In this document: positions 7,781-15,841 of the stretch, one piece after another
How the letters are laid out: each line of letters begins with the position of its first letter
Numbering within the stretch: position 1 is the first letter of the stretch
DNA from: Mesorhizobium metallidurans STM 2683
Lineage (GTDB): Bacteria; Pseudomonadota; Alphaproteobacteria; Rhizobiales; Rhizobiaceae
Length of the DNA: 49,537 nucleotides
Reading direction: 5' to 3'
Assembly: GCF_000350085.1 (NCBI RefSeq)
Contig: NZ_CAUM01000051.1
Coordinates: forward strand, 1-49,537
The notes under the pieces: generated by a model
The model's database searches: none
The model's input: only the letters and a program-made list of their open reading frames with translations
What the model was told of the DNA's origin: nothing
Position numbers and translations under genes: made by a program

Positions 7781-8503
7781 TCAGGTGATGTACTGGCCGC
7801 CATTGGCGGTGAGGGTCGAGCCGGTGATGAAGCCGGCGTCCTCGGAGGCGAGGAAGACGACGCAGCGCGCGATCTCTTGCGGCTCGCCGAGACGGCCCGT
7901 AGGGATTTGAGCGATGATCGATTCCCGCACTTTTTCGGGTACGGCCATGACCATGTCGGTGGCGATGTAGCCGGGGCAGATGACATTGACGGTGATGCCG
8001 GCCCGTGCCCCTTCCTGGGCAAGCGCCTTGGTGAAGCCGATATCACCGGCCTTCGAGGCCGAATAGTTGACCTGGCCGGTCTGGCCCTTCTGGCCGTTGA
8101 TAGAGGAGATGGTGATGACGCGGCCGAATTTGCGGTCGCGCATGCCGCCCCACAGCGGATGCGTCATGTTGAAGACGCCCGACAGGTTGGTGTCGAGGAC
8201 CTCCTTCCACTGATCGCGCGTCATCTTGTGGAACATGGCGTCGCGGGTGATGCCGGCATTGTTGACCAGCACGGAAACCGGGCCGAGATCGGCCTCGACC
8301 CGCCCGATGCCGGCGGCGCAGGCGTCGTAGTCGGCGACAGACCATTTGTAGACGGGGATGCCGGTCTCCGCCTTGAATTTCTGCGCCGCCTCGTCATTGC
8401 CGGCGTAGTTCGCGGCAACCGAATAGCCGGCATTCTTCAACGCGATCGATATGGCCGCGCCGATGCCGCGCGACCCGCCCGTGACGATTGCAACCTTGTT
8501 CAT
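7781..8503 (-). CDS. phaB: NADPH-dependent acetoacetyl-CoA reductase (PHB synthesis)
   Basis: A 240-residue classical short-chain dehydrogenase that reduces acetoacetyl-CoA to (R)-3-hydroxybutyryl-CoA, the second step of polyhydroxybutyrate synthesis. The nucleotide site is TGGSRGIG (8-15) and NNAG is at 81-84. The catalytic set is S134, Y147 and K151, within NYSASK. The PhaB signatures NGQKGQTGQVNYSASKAG and the C-terminal TANGGQY are present. It is 111 bp downstream of phaA on the same strand, with AGGGGAAACGC before its ATG. An A/T hairpin in the phaA-phaB gap (8527-8548) may affect expression but lacks terminator polarity on this strand. Confidence 0.95.
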   Translation of the reverse strand: MNKVAIVTGGSRGIGAAISIALKNAGYSVAANYAGNDEAAQKFKAETGIPVYKWSVADYDACAAGIGRVEADLGPVSVLVNNAGITRDAMFHKMTRDQWKEVLDTNLSGVFNMTHPLWGGMRDRKFGRVITISSINGQKGQTGQVNYSASKAGDIGFTKALAQEGARAGITVNVICPGYIATDMVMAVPEKVRESIIAQIPTGRLGEPQEIARCVVFLASEDAGFITGSTLTANGGQYIT

Positions 8504-8614
8504 GCGTTTCCCCTTTTTTTGATACCGCCCTTTTTTAGGGCTTTTTATGCACTGAATAAAGAATGGGCATTGAAGAAAGAGCGGGCGGCTCGCGCCGCCC
8601 TGTCATCATTATCG

Positions 8615-9799
8615 TTAGAGCGTTTCCACGCACATGGCGACGCCCATGCCGCCGCCTATGCACAGCGTGGCGAGGCCCTTCTTTGCACCGCGTCGCCGCA
8701 TTTCGTAGACCAGCGTGTTGAAGACGCGGGCGCCGGACGCGCCGACCGGGTGGCCGATGGCGATGGCGCCGCCATTGACGTTGACGATGGAAGGATCCCA
8801 GCCCATGTCCTTGTTGACGGCGCAGGCCTGCGCGGCAAAGGCCTCGTTGGCCTCGACCAGGTCGAGATCGCCGACCGACCAGCCGGCCTTGGCCAGCGCC
8901 TTGCGCGAGGCGGGAATGGGTCCGGTGCCCATGATCTGCGGGTCGACGCCGGCGGCGGCCCAGGAAACGATCCGCACCAGCGGGGTGATGCCGCGCTTTG
9001 CGGCTTCGGCTTCGGTCATCAGCACCACGGCGGCGGCGCCGTCATTGATGCCGGAGGCATTGCCGGCGGTGACCGTGCCTTCCTTGTCGAAGGCGGGTTT
9101 CAGCTTGGTCATGGCTTCGAGGGTCGCGCCGTGGCGGATGTATTCGTCCTGGTCGACAATCGTGTCGCCCTTCTTGCCCTTGATGGTGACGGCGACGATC
9201 TCGTCCTTGAACCTGCCGGCCTTCTGCGCGGCCTCGGCCTTGTTTTGCGAGCCGACGGCGAACTTGTCCTGGTCGTCGCGGGTAAGCTGCCACTGGCGGG
9301 CGACGTTCTCGGCCGTGTTGCCCATGTGGTAGCCATAGAAGGCATCGGTCAGGCCGTCCTTGATCATAGTGTCGATCAGCTTGAAGTCACCCATCTTGAC
9401 ACCGCCGCGCAGGTGCTGCGCGTGCGGGGCCATCGACATCGATTCCTGGCCGCCGGCGACGATTATCTTCGCATCTCCCATAGCGATCTGCTGCATGCCA
9501 AGCGCGATGGCGCGCAAGCCCGAGCCGCAGAGCTGGTTGAGGCCCCAGGAGGTCGCTTCCTGTGGCACGCCGGCCGCCATCGCCGCCTGACGCGCCGGGT
9601 TCTGGCCTTGCGCCGCGGTCAGGATCTGGCCAAGGATGACCTCGTCGACCTCCTTGCCGTCGACGCCGGCGCGGGCGAGCGCTTCCTTGACGGCGACGGC
9701 GCCCAGTTCATGGGCCGGCGTGTTGGCGAAGGCGCCGTTGAAGGAACCGACGGGCGTGCGCGCCGCGCTTGCGACGACGATGGTGTTGGCAGCGGACAT
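8615..9799 (-). CDS. phaA: Acetyl-CoA acetyltransferase (beta-ketothiolase)
   Basis: A 394-residue thiolase that condenses two acetyl-CoA to acetoacetyl-CoA, the first step of PHB synthesis; the reaction is reversible. The acyl-carrying C91 lies in NQLCGSGLRA. H350 lies in GHPVGASGAR and the second catalytic C380 in LCIGGGMG. Length matches PhaA/PhbA. It is the first gene of phaA-phaB and divergent from phaR across a 304 bp region with TGC-rich palindromes. Confidence 0.96.
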   Translation of the reverse strand: MSAANTIVVASAARTPVGSFNGAFANTPAHELGAVAVKEALARAGVDGKEVDEVILGQILTAAQGQNPARQAAMAAGVPQEATSWGLNQLCGSGLRAIALGMQQIAMGDAKIIVAGGQESMSMAPHAQHLRGGVKMGDFKLIDTMIKDGLTDAFYGYHMGNTAENVARQWQLTRDDQDKFAVGSQNKAEAAQKAGRFKDEIVAVTIKGKKGDTIVDQDEYIRHGATLEAMTKLKPAFDKEGTVTAGNASGINDGAAAVVLMTEAEAAKRGITPLVRIVSWAAAGVDPQIMGTGPIPASRKALAKAGWSVGDLDLVEANEAFAAQACAVNKDMGWDPSIVNVNGGAIAIGHPVGASGARVFNTLVYEMRRRGAKKGLATLCIGGGMGVAMCVETL

Positions 9800-9948
9800 G
9801 TTCTTCTCCAGACTTCAGGGGATCGTGTTTTTGAGTGTCGTTGGGGACTTTTCTTGCCCGTTCCACAACTCAAGTCAAACCTGAAATGGGGCATGCCGGC
9901 CATGCGCGACAAGCAGTTTGCCCGCGCCTATGGGAATAGGGCCGTCGT

Positions 9949-10002
9949 TGCTGCGCAGCATATTTAGCCCGCCATGCAGCATTAATTGATCTCGCACTGC
10001 AC
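9949..10002. promoter_or_regulatory. TGC-rich sites between phaA and phaR, candidate PhaR operators
   Basis: The palindrome TGCTGCGCAGCA is at 9949-9960, followed by ATGCAGCAT at 9974-9982 and CACTGCACA at 9994-10002. PhaR of other alphaproteobacteria binds TGC-rich, CTGC/GCAG-type sites at its own and phasin promoters. The position between divergent phaA and phaR fits control of both genes, including autorepression. The rest of 9800-10103 shows no gene. Confidence 0.5.
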
Positions 10003-10103
10003 AAACCACTTGGAATTGTGACGCTTTTGCGCATATCCTCAAAGAGGCGCAATCGTTATCGGCCGCTTACTCAAAGTGCGCCGGTGTCCGGGGAGGGATG
10101 CAG

Positions 10104-10715
10104 ATGGCCGCGAAAGACGAACCAATCATCATCAAGAAATATGCCAATCGCCGCCTCTACAACACGGGCACCAGCACCTATGTGACGCTCGAGGATCTCG
10201 CCGACATGGTCAAGAAGGGCGAGGAGTTTACCGTCCAGGACGCCAAGACCGGCGACGACATCACGCATCCGGTGCTGACCCAGATCATCTTCGAACTGGA
10301 GAACAAGGACGGGCAGAACATGCTGCCGATCCCGTTCCTGCGGCAGCTGATCGCCTTCTACGGCGACCAGATGCAGATGATCGTGCCGAGCTTCCTCGAA
10401 CAGTCGATGATCGCCTTCGCAAAGGAACAGGAACGGTTCCGCGAGCAGATGAAGGGCGCGATCGGCAAGTCACCGCTGGACATGATGAAGATCACCACGC
10501 CGATCAAGGCGCTGGAAGAGCAGACGCGCCGCAACATGGAGATGTTCCAGAACGCCATGCGCCTGTTCACGCCCTTCCCGCCCGCCGGCACGAATGGCCC
10601 CGGCACTGCGCCGGCCGAACCAGCCAGGAAGGATGCGCCGGAAAAGCCGGACGACCTTCAGGAGTTGAAGGAGCAGATCGCCGCCATGCAGCGCAAGCTC
10701 GACACCATGTCGTGA
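10104..10715 (+). CDS. phaR: Polyhydroxyalkanoate synthesis regulator PhaR
   Basis: A 203-residue repressor of PHB genes that binds DNA and PHB granules and lets go of DNA when polymer accumulates. The conserved N-terminal domain starts IIIKKYANRRLYNTGTSTYV and contains LEDLADMVKKGEEFTVQDAK. The middle is amphipathic, and a proline-rich linker leads to a C-terminal coiled coil (LQELKEQIAAMQRKLDTM). Start: an ATG at 10098 directly abuts GGGAGGG, leaving no spacer. The ATG at 10104 has that sequence 6 bp upstream and is preferred. It is divergent from phaA and convergent with the HTH-citrate synthase gene, 33 bp away. Confidence 0.95.
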   Translation: MAAKDEPIIIKKYANRRLYNTGTSTYVTLEDLADMVKKGEEFTVQDAKTGDDITHPVLTQIIFELENKDGQNMLPIPFLRQLIAFYGDQMQMIVPSFLEQSMIAFAKEQERFREQMKGAIGKSPLDMMKITTPIKALEEQTRRNMEMFQNAMRLFTPFPPAGTNGPGTAPAEPARKDAPEKPDDLQELKEQIAAMQRKLDTMS

Positions 10716-10748
10716 TCGCCGGCGGCTTAAGCGCGTCAGATTTAATGC

Positions 10749-11897
10749 TCAAGCAAGCTCCTGCAGGGGTCCCTCGTAGCGGGCGCGAGGCCTGATCAGG
10801 CCGCTGCTTGTGATCTGCTCCACGGCATGCGCGGTCCAGCCGATGCTGCGGCCGAGTGCGAACAGGCGAAACGGTGCGTCGGCCGGCAGATGCAGGCGGC
10901 GCGTCAGCGCGGCGAGCGCGAAATCGACGTTGGGGCGCATGCCCGTTTCCGCGAAAACAGCATCGCGCAGCCGCACGAGCCCGCTGTCCACGTCGATGCC
11001 GAAAAGCAGCGCCTGGGTGCGCGGATCGCCTTCGGGATAGAGCGCATGGCCAAATCCGGGCAGCGGCCTGTCATGGCCAAGCCAGCGCCCGATGGCAGCG
11101 TCCGCCCCCAGCCTCTGCGCATCCTCGACGAGCCCCATCAGCGCTTCGGCAGCACCGCCATGGCGCGGTCCGGAAAGCGTGACGAGGCCGGCAAGCAGGC
11201 AAGCGGCAATCGGCGAGCCGGTGGAGGCGGCGACGCGGGCGGCGAAGGTCGACGCGTTCAATTCATGATCGGCCAACAGGACCAGCGCCCGGCGGATCAA
11301 ATCCGCGCCGGCGGCGTCGACGGACCAGCCCTGCGCCAGCCTTTCGTGTACGGTGCCGCTGCCCGGCCTCGCACCCAGCGCCAGGGCCAGAGAGCCGATG
11401 GCGCCGGCGCCGTCTTCCTGCAGCGAAGCCGGATTGCGTCCGAGCGAGGCCCTGCCTTCAGCGGCCAGCGCGGCCAGTCTCGCAAAAGCCGCCGCCCGGC
11501 CGGTTTCAGGGCTGTCATTGGAACCCGGCAAAGCGAACGATACGGCAGCGCCGGAGGCCCAGAGCAGCTTTGCCGTCTCCTCCAGCGTGGCCGTGGCGGA
11601 AAGCACTGCCGCATCCTTGCCGCTATAGATCAGGCGGCCATGCTCGACGGTCGAGATCGATGTCGATATCGCCGGTTCGCCCCAGGCAATGGCGCTTTTG
11701 GCGATCGCCTGGGGGCTTCGTCCGCGCGCCCGGCGGGTCGCCAGCGCCGCGATATCGTCGGCGCGATACTGGCTGCGGCGCGGGTCCAGCCGATCCGGCC
11801 TGACGCCGATGCGACCACGGCTGACATAGGCATAGAGCGTCTGCGCCCGCACCTTGAGCCTTTCCAGAGCCTCTTCCCGCGTCAGCCACTCAGACAT
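10749..11897 (-). CDS. Citrate synthase-like protein with N-terminal helix-turn-helix domain
   Basis: A 382-residue fusion. Residues 1-60 are a MerR/excisionase-type DNA-binding segment: LTREEALERL, then RAQTLYAYVSRGRI as recognition helix and turn, then YRADDIAAL. Residues about 80-382 are a citrate synthase fold with the usual catalytic positions: H211 (DHELN), H246 (PRHGG), H284 (GFGH) and D325 (PNVDF). The arginine usual after the third His (GHR) is Ala285, and the Tyr after NVDF is Ala, so activity may be altered. The family condenses acetyl-CoA with oxaloacetate or a related keto acid. Start: ATG at 11897, next to the HTH; the longer upstream frame crosses the operator-like palindrome and is rejected. 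A metabolite-sensing repressor role is inferred. Confidence 0.85.
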   Translation of the reverse strand: MSEWLTREEALERLKVRAQTLYAYVSRGRIGVRPDRLDPRRSQYRADDIAALATRRARGRSPQAIAKSAIAWGEPAISTSISTVEHGRLIYSGKDAAVLSATATLEETAKLLWASGAAVSFALPGSNDSPETGRAAAFARLAALAAEGRASLGRNPASLQEDGAGAIGSLALALGARPGSGTVHERLAQGWSVDAAGADLIRRALVLLADHELNASTFAARVAASTGSPIAACLLAGLVTLSGPRHGGAAEALMGLVEDAQRLGADAAIGRWLGHDRPLPGFGHALYPEGDPRTQALLFGIDVDSGLVRLRDAVFAETGMRPNVDFALAALTRRLHLPADAPFRLFALGRSIGWTAHAVEQITSSGLIRPRARYEGPLQELA

Positions 11898-11917
11898 GTC
11901 CCACCCAGGCGTCCCGG

Positions 11918-11942
11918 AATATTGATTCACTTGATCAATATT
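11918..11942. promoter_or_regulatory. Perfect 9-7-9 palindrome between divergent citrate synthase genes
   Basis: AATATTGAT (11918-11926), spacer TCACTTG and ATCAATATT (11934-11942). It is A/T-rich in a GC-rich setting. It sits 20 bp from the start of the HTH-citrate synthase gene and 55 bp from the start of the other. It is the obvious candidate operator for the HTH protein and would control both divergent promoters. Confidence 0.65.
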
Positions 11943-11997
11943 GATGGATTTGTCGTTCACCATTATCTGCAATGCGAAATCGGTCAAGGAGACAACA

Positions 11998-13086
11998 ATG
12001 GCAAACGGGCTCGACGACGTGGTCGCGGCGGAAACAGTGCTCTCCGATGTCGACGGTCTTGGCGGCCGTCTCACCATCCGAGGCCATTCGCTGCAGGAAC
12101 TGGTCGGCCGCTGGTCCTATTCCCAGGTGGTTCGCCTGCTGCTCGACGGCTTCTTCGAGGGTATTCCGGGAGACAAACAACTGGCCCGCGCAATCGGGCG
12201 GGCGCGCGTCGAGGTATTCGAACAGGTAGAACCCGCGCTGCCCTTTCTCGCCTCGCTCAACATATACAGCGGCATGCGAGCCGGCGTCGCGATGATGCCG
12301 GATGGCGACAGGCTTATCGATGCACTTCGGCTGATCGCCGCGCCCGCGGTGCTGACACCGGCCTTGCTGCGCCTGCGGCGCGGCGAAAGCCCGATTGCAC
12401 CGGAGGCGAAGGCCGATCATGTCGCTGACATGCTGCGGATGCTGACCGGCGTTCCCGCGCCGCCGACACTGGCCAGAGCCCTCGACGCCTATCTGGTCAC
12501 GGTGAGCGACCATGGCCTCAATGCATCGACCTTCGCGACCCGGGTGGTGGCATCGACGGAGGCCGGCCTGACGTCTTCGGTATTGGCCGGGCTCGGCGCG
12601 CTCAAGGGCCCGCTGCATGGCGGCGCGCCCGGCCCGGTGATCGAGATGCTGGACGCGATCGAGGCAAGCGGAGATGCGGCCGGCTGGCTGCGCGCCGAAA
12701 TCGCGCACGGCGAGCGCATCATGGGGTTCGGTCACCGCATCTACCGCGTGCGCGATCCGCGCGCCGACGTGCTGAAAGCCGTGGTTCGGCAACTCGGCAG
12801 TGAAGACGGAGCCGGTCGCCGTCTGGCGTTCGCCGAAAAAGTGGAGCAGACGGCGCTCGAGGTCCTTCGGGTTGCCAAACCGTCGCGCTCTCTGCAAACC
12901 AATGTCGAATTCTATACCGCGCTGCTGCTGGAGGCGGCCGGCTTTCCGAAAGAGGCGTTCACCAACGTCTTTGCCGCCGGGCGCGTGGCCGGCTGGATCG
13001 CCCATGCGCGCGAGCAGCAGACAAGCGGGCGGCTCATCCGCCCGCAGTCACGCTATATCGGGCCGGTGCCGAAGCTGGTCGCTTGA
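11998..13086 (+). CDS. Citrate synthase/methylcitrate synthase-family protein
   Basis: A 362-residue citrate synthase-fold protein without the DNA-binding extension. It is shorter than the hexameric GltA of about 430 residues and closer to the dimeric citrate/methylcitrate synthase type. Catalytic positions: H172 (DHGLN), H207 (GPLHGGA) and H246 (GFGHRIYRVRDPR). The position normally held by the catalytic Asp in NVDFY is Glu here (E304, NVEFY). C-terminal RLIRPQSRYIGP is conserved. Start: ATG at 11998 with AAGGAG 7 bp upstream. It is clearly a paralogue of the divergent HTH protein. The TCA-cycle enzyme proper is probably encoded elsewhere, so this copy may use another 2-keto acid or serve under special carbon status. 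Confidence 0.85.
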   Translation: MANGLDDVVAAETVLSDVDGLGGRLTIRGHSLQELVGRWSYSQVVRLLLDGFFEGIPGDKQLARAIGRARVEVFEQVEPALPFLASLNIYSGMRAGVAMMPDGDRLIDALRLIAAPAVLTPALLRLRRGESPIAPEAKADHVADMLRMLTGVPAPPTLARALDAYLVTVSDHGLNASTFATRVVASTEAGLTSSVLAGLGALKGPLHGGAPGPVIEMLDAIEASGDAAGWLRAEIAHGERIMGFGHRIYRVRDPRADVLKAVVRQLGSEDGAGRRLAFAEKVEQTALEVLRVAKPSRSLQTNVEFYTALLLEAAGFPKEAFTNVFAAGRVAGWIAHAREQQTSGRLIRPQSRYIGPVPKLVA

Positions 13087-13095
13087 GGTCCACTC

Positions 13096-13118
13096 CTCGG
13101 CCCATTGCACGGGCCGAG
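13096..13118 (+). terminator. Hairpin after the citrate synthase gene
   Basis: CTCGGCCC, 7 nt loop, GGGCCGAG: a perfect 8 bp stem that begins 10 bp after the stop codon. No T run follows, so it is a factor-dependent terminator or an mRNA 3' stabiliser at best. Confidence 0.45.
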
Positions 13119-13192
13119 CCCCGCTCCTTCGTGACAAAAATTTCATCTCATTGCTCGGATCGTGCTGCTGTTTTCACGCCGCACAAGACATA

Positions 13193-13209
13193 TATGCTGC
13201 ACTGCAATA
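13193..13209 (+). promoter_or_regulatory. TGC-rich motif upstream of bdhA, candidate PhaR site
   Basis: TATGCTGCACTGCAATA resembles the TGC-rich sites in the phaA-phaR gap (CTGC followed by TGCA). It lies 34 bp before the bdhA start, where a repressor could act. Assignment to PhaR is inference. Confidence 0.4.
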
Positions 13210-13242
13210 TATTCGTGCTAGAGCCGCATTGAGGATTCCGCC

Positions 13243-14025
13243 TTGCCCAACAGAAAAACCGCCATCGTCACCGGATCCACTTCGGGCATCGGCCTCGCCA
13301 TTGCCCAAGCGCTCGCGGCGCAAGGCTGCAACATCGTCGTCAATTCCTTTTCCGATACGGCGGACGACCATGCGATTGCCGATGCGATCGCCAGACACCA
13401 CGAGGTGAAGACCGCCTATATCAAGGCGGACATGTCGAAGCCGGCCGAATGCCGGGCCTTGGTCGAGAGGGCAGCCAAAACATTCGGCTCGGTCGATATC
13501 CTCGTCAACAATGCGGGCATCCAGCATGTCGCGCCGGTGGAGGAATTCCCGGTCGAGAAGTGGGATGCGATCATCGCCATCAATTTGTCGTCGGCCTTCC
13601 ACACCATTGCCGCCGCCATCCCGCTGATGAAACAGGCCGGCGGCGGCCGGATCGTCAACGTCGCCTCGGCACACGGGCTGGTCGCCTCGCCGTTCAAATC
13701 GGCCTATGTCGCGGCCAAGCACGGCATTATGGGGCTGACCAAGACGGTGGCGCTCGAACTTGCGCGTGAAAAAATCACCTGCAACGCCATCTGCCCCGGC
13801 TATGTGTTGACGCCGCTGGTCGAGGCGCAGATCCCCGACCAAATGAAGGCCAACAAGATGGATCGCGAGACCGTCATCCGCGAGGTCATGCTGGAGAAGC
13901 AGCCGACCAAGGAGTTCGTCACGGTCGAACAGGTTGCCGCAGCCGCTGTGTTCCTGTGTTCCGATGCGGCGGCGCAAATCAACGGCACACATATCTCCGT
14001 CGACGGCGGCTGGACCGCCCAGTGA
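13243..14025 (+). CDS. bdhA: D-3-hydroxybutyrate dehydrogenase
   Basis: A 260-residue SDR that oxidises D-3-hydroxybutyrate to acetoacetate with NAD+, the key step in using monomers released from PHB. The nucleotide site is TGSTSGIG (10-17) and NNAG is at 89-92. The catalytic set is S142, Y155 and K159 (SAYVAAK). The family signatures HGLVASPFKSAYVAAKHG and CPGYVLTPLVEAQIPDQ are present. Start: TTG at 13243 with GAGG about 9 bp upstream; there is no upstream ATG in frame. The patatin gene follows 47 bp downstream on the same strand. Confidence 0.94.
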   Translation: MPNRKTAIVTGSTSGIGLAIAQALAAQGCNIVVNSFSDTADDHAIADAIARHHEVKTAYIKADMSKPAECRALVERAAKTFGSVDILVNNAGIQHVAPVEEFPVEKWDAIIAINLSSAFHTIAAAIPLMKQAGGGRIVNVASAHGLVASPFKSAYVAAKHGIMGLTKTVALELAREKITCNAICPGYVLTPLVEAQIPDQMKANKMDRETVIREVMLEKQPTKEFVTVEQVAAAAVFLCSDAAAQINGTHISVDGGWTAQ

Positions 14026-14072
14026 GTTCGGGCGCGCGCGATAAATCCGGCCGCCACATCAAGGACAACGCC

Positions 14073-15203
14073 ATGACGACGAACGGCAAGGCGGAGGAGA
14101 AAAAGAAGATCAATGTCGCGCTGCAGGGCGGCGGCTCGCACGGCGCCTTTTCCTGGGGCGTGCTCGACCGGCTGCTGGAGGACGGGCGGCTTGATATAGC
14201 AGCGGTTTCGGGCACCAGCGCCGGCGCCATGAACGCGGTGGCGCTGGCCGACGGTTTCGTGCGCGGCGGGGTCGAGGGCGCGCGGCAAAAACTCGACGAT
14301 TTCTGGCGCGCGGTGGCGCTGAAGGGCCGCTTCAGCCCGGTGCAGCGCATGCCGTGGGACGTCGCCTGGGGCAATTGGTCGATCGAGAACACGCCCGGCT
14401 ATCTGTTCTTCGACACGATGTCGCGGGTGTTTTCGCCCTATGTCGCCAACCCGCTCGGCCTCAACCCGCTGCGCGACGTGATCGAGCAGGAGATCGATTT
14501 TAAGAATGTGCGCGCCTGCAAGTCGATGGAACTGTTCATCTCGGCGACCAATGTCGAGACCGGGCAATTGCGCGTCTTCTCGGATGGCGAGATCGACCTC
14601 GACACGGTGATGGCATCGGCCTGCCTGCCGCAACTGTTCCGCGCCGTCGAGATCAAGGGCGTGCCCTATTGGGATGGCGGCTATGGCGGCAATCCGGCGC
14701 TGTTTCCGTTCTTCAAGACGGCCGCCACCGAGGATGTGCTTTTGGTGCAGATCAATCCGGTGGTGCGCGAAGGGACGCCGAAGAGCGCCAACGAAATCCA
14801 GAACCGCATCGACGAGATCACCTTCAATGCCGGGTTGCTGCGCGAATTCCGTTCGATCGCCTTCGTCAAGGAACTGATCGCCGCCGGCCGGCTGCCGCAT
14901 GGCGAATATCGCGACATCCGCATGCACCGCATCGATGCCGACGAGGCGTTCAAGGACCTGTCGGCGTCGTCCAAGGTCAATGCCGAATGGGCCTTCCTGA
15001 CCTATCTGCGCGACCTCGGCCGCACCGCCGCCAGCGACTGGCTGGAAGAGAATTACGACGCCGTCGGCAAACGGCCGACGCTCGATCTCTCCGGCGAGCT
15101 CGACGACGGCTTCAAGCCGGTGCGCGGCCCGGCACCCGGCCGGCGGGTCAAGGAATTCCTGGCGGCGCGCAAGAAGCCGGAGACGGCACGCCGCCAGGCC
15201 TGA
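14073..15203 (+). CDS. Patatin-like phospholipase/esterase
   Basis: A 376-residue patatin-fold hydrolase. The oxyanion loop is GGGSHG (19-24), the nucleophile S49 lies in GTSAG, and the dyad Asp is D201 in DGGYGG. There is no signal peptide, so it should act in the cytosol. The family cleaves acyl esters of lipids. Its place directly after bdhA, with AAGGA before the start, suggests it feeds or follows 3-hydroxybutyrate metabolism. A role on PHB oligomers or granule lipids is only a hypothesis. Start: ATG at 14073; the frame extends upstream but overlaps bdhA. It is convergent with the TetR gene. Confidence 0.88.
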   Translation: MTTNGKAEEKKKINVALQGGGSHGAFSWGVLDRLLEDGRLDIAAVSGTSAGAMNAVALADGFVRGGVEGARQKLDDFWRAVALKGRFSPVQRMPWDVAWGNWSIENTPGYLFFDTMSRVFSPYVANPLGLNPLRDVIEQEIDFKNVRACKSMELFISATNVETGQLRVFSDGEIDLDTVMASACLPQLFRAVEIKGVPYWDGGYGGNPALFPFFKTAATEDVLLVQINPVVREGTPKSANEIQNRIDEITFNAGLLREFRSIAFVKELIAAGRLPHGEYRDIRMHRIDADEAFKDLSASSKVNAEWAFLTYLRDLGRTAASDWLEENYDAVGKRPTLDLSGELDDGFKPVRGPAPGRRVKEFLAARKKPETARRQA

Positions 15204-15215
15204 GGCGTTTGGACG

Positions 15216-15815
15216 TCAGCTTTTTTGCAAGGCTAGATCGATCACCCTGATCAGTGCGGCCGCCGCCTGCCGCTGTTGGTCCGGATCGCTGATGCGCGTC
15301 TTCATGCCCTCCAGCCCGTCGAACAGCATGTCGGCCAGCAATTTTGCCGACAAGCCCTTGGCGGCGAGATCGACGCCGTTTCCGACGGCCTCGTCCTCGA
15401 TCGCCGCGGCGACGTGCCCGACAAGGTCGCCACGCCAGCATCCGACCAGATCGGCCACACTCGACTTCATGTCGAGGAGCTCGGCGCCATGCGGAGAGGT
15501 GACGACGGCGCGCATCATCGAGATCAGCGCTCCGTCGATGGCGCGCGTCATGCGCTCGGCGAAGGCGCCGTCGCCGGCAAGCGCCGTTTTCGCCTGCTCG
15601 ATCGAACGGCCGAGCAGCATCATGGCTATGGCGCGGAAAATGTCGGTCTTGTTCTTGAACAGAAGGTAGAGCGCCGGACGCGACATGTCGGCGGCGCGCG
15701 CAATGTCGTCCATGGTGGTGCGGGCAAAGCCATAGGCCAGAAACACCTTCATCGCGCCGTCGAGGATACGGGCGCGTTTGGGGTCGATGTTGGCGAAGTC
15801 TTCGATTTCGATCAT
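15216..15815 (-). CDS. TetR/AcrR-family transcriptional regulator
   Basis: A 199-residue regulator. The N-terminal HTH lies at about residues 13-60 (RARILDGAMKVFLAYGFA, then TTMDDIARAADMSRPALYLL and FKNKTDIF), followed by an all-helical ligand domain. Start: ATG at 15815, preferred because the longer frame would start inside the palindrome 15842-15866. It is divergent from iorA-iorB, so it probably represses that operon and itself in response to an aromatic or aldehyde-like substrate. The ligand is unknown. Confidence 0.9.
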   Translation of the reverse strand: MIEIEDFANIDPKRARILDGAMKVFLAYGFARTTMDDIARAADMSRPALYLLFKNKTDIFRAIAMMLLGRSIEQAKTALAGDGAFAERMTRAIDGALISMMRAVVTSPHGAELLDMKSSVADLVGCWRGDLVGHVAAAIEDEAVGNGVDLAAKGLSAKLLADMLFDGLEGMKTRISDPDQQRQAAAALIRVIDLALQKS

Positions 15816-15841
15816 GGGCAACACTATCTGCCATGCCTCTA

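Noticed and set aside
8527..8548. Terminator GCCCT-T6-AGGGC-T5 on the plus strand
   Set aside because: It lies between phaA and phaB, which are transcribed from the minus strand; no plus-strand transcript is expected there.
7703..9967. Plus-strand open frame of 754 codons
   Set aside because: It covers phaB and phaA on the opposite strand and shows no family pattern; a shadow frame.
10827..12428. Plus-strand open frame of 533 codons
   Set aside because: It crosses the HTH-citrate synthase gene antisense and then overlaps the other citrate synthase in a different frame; both real genes have full motif sets.
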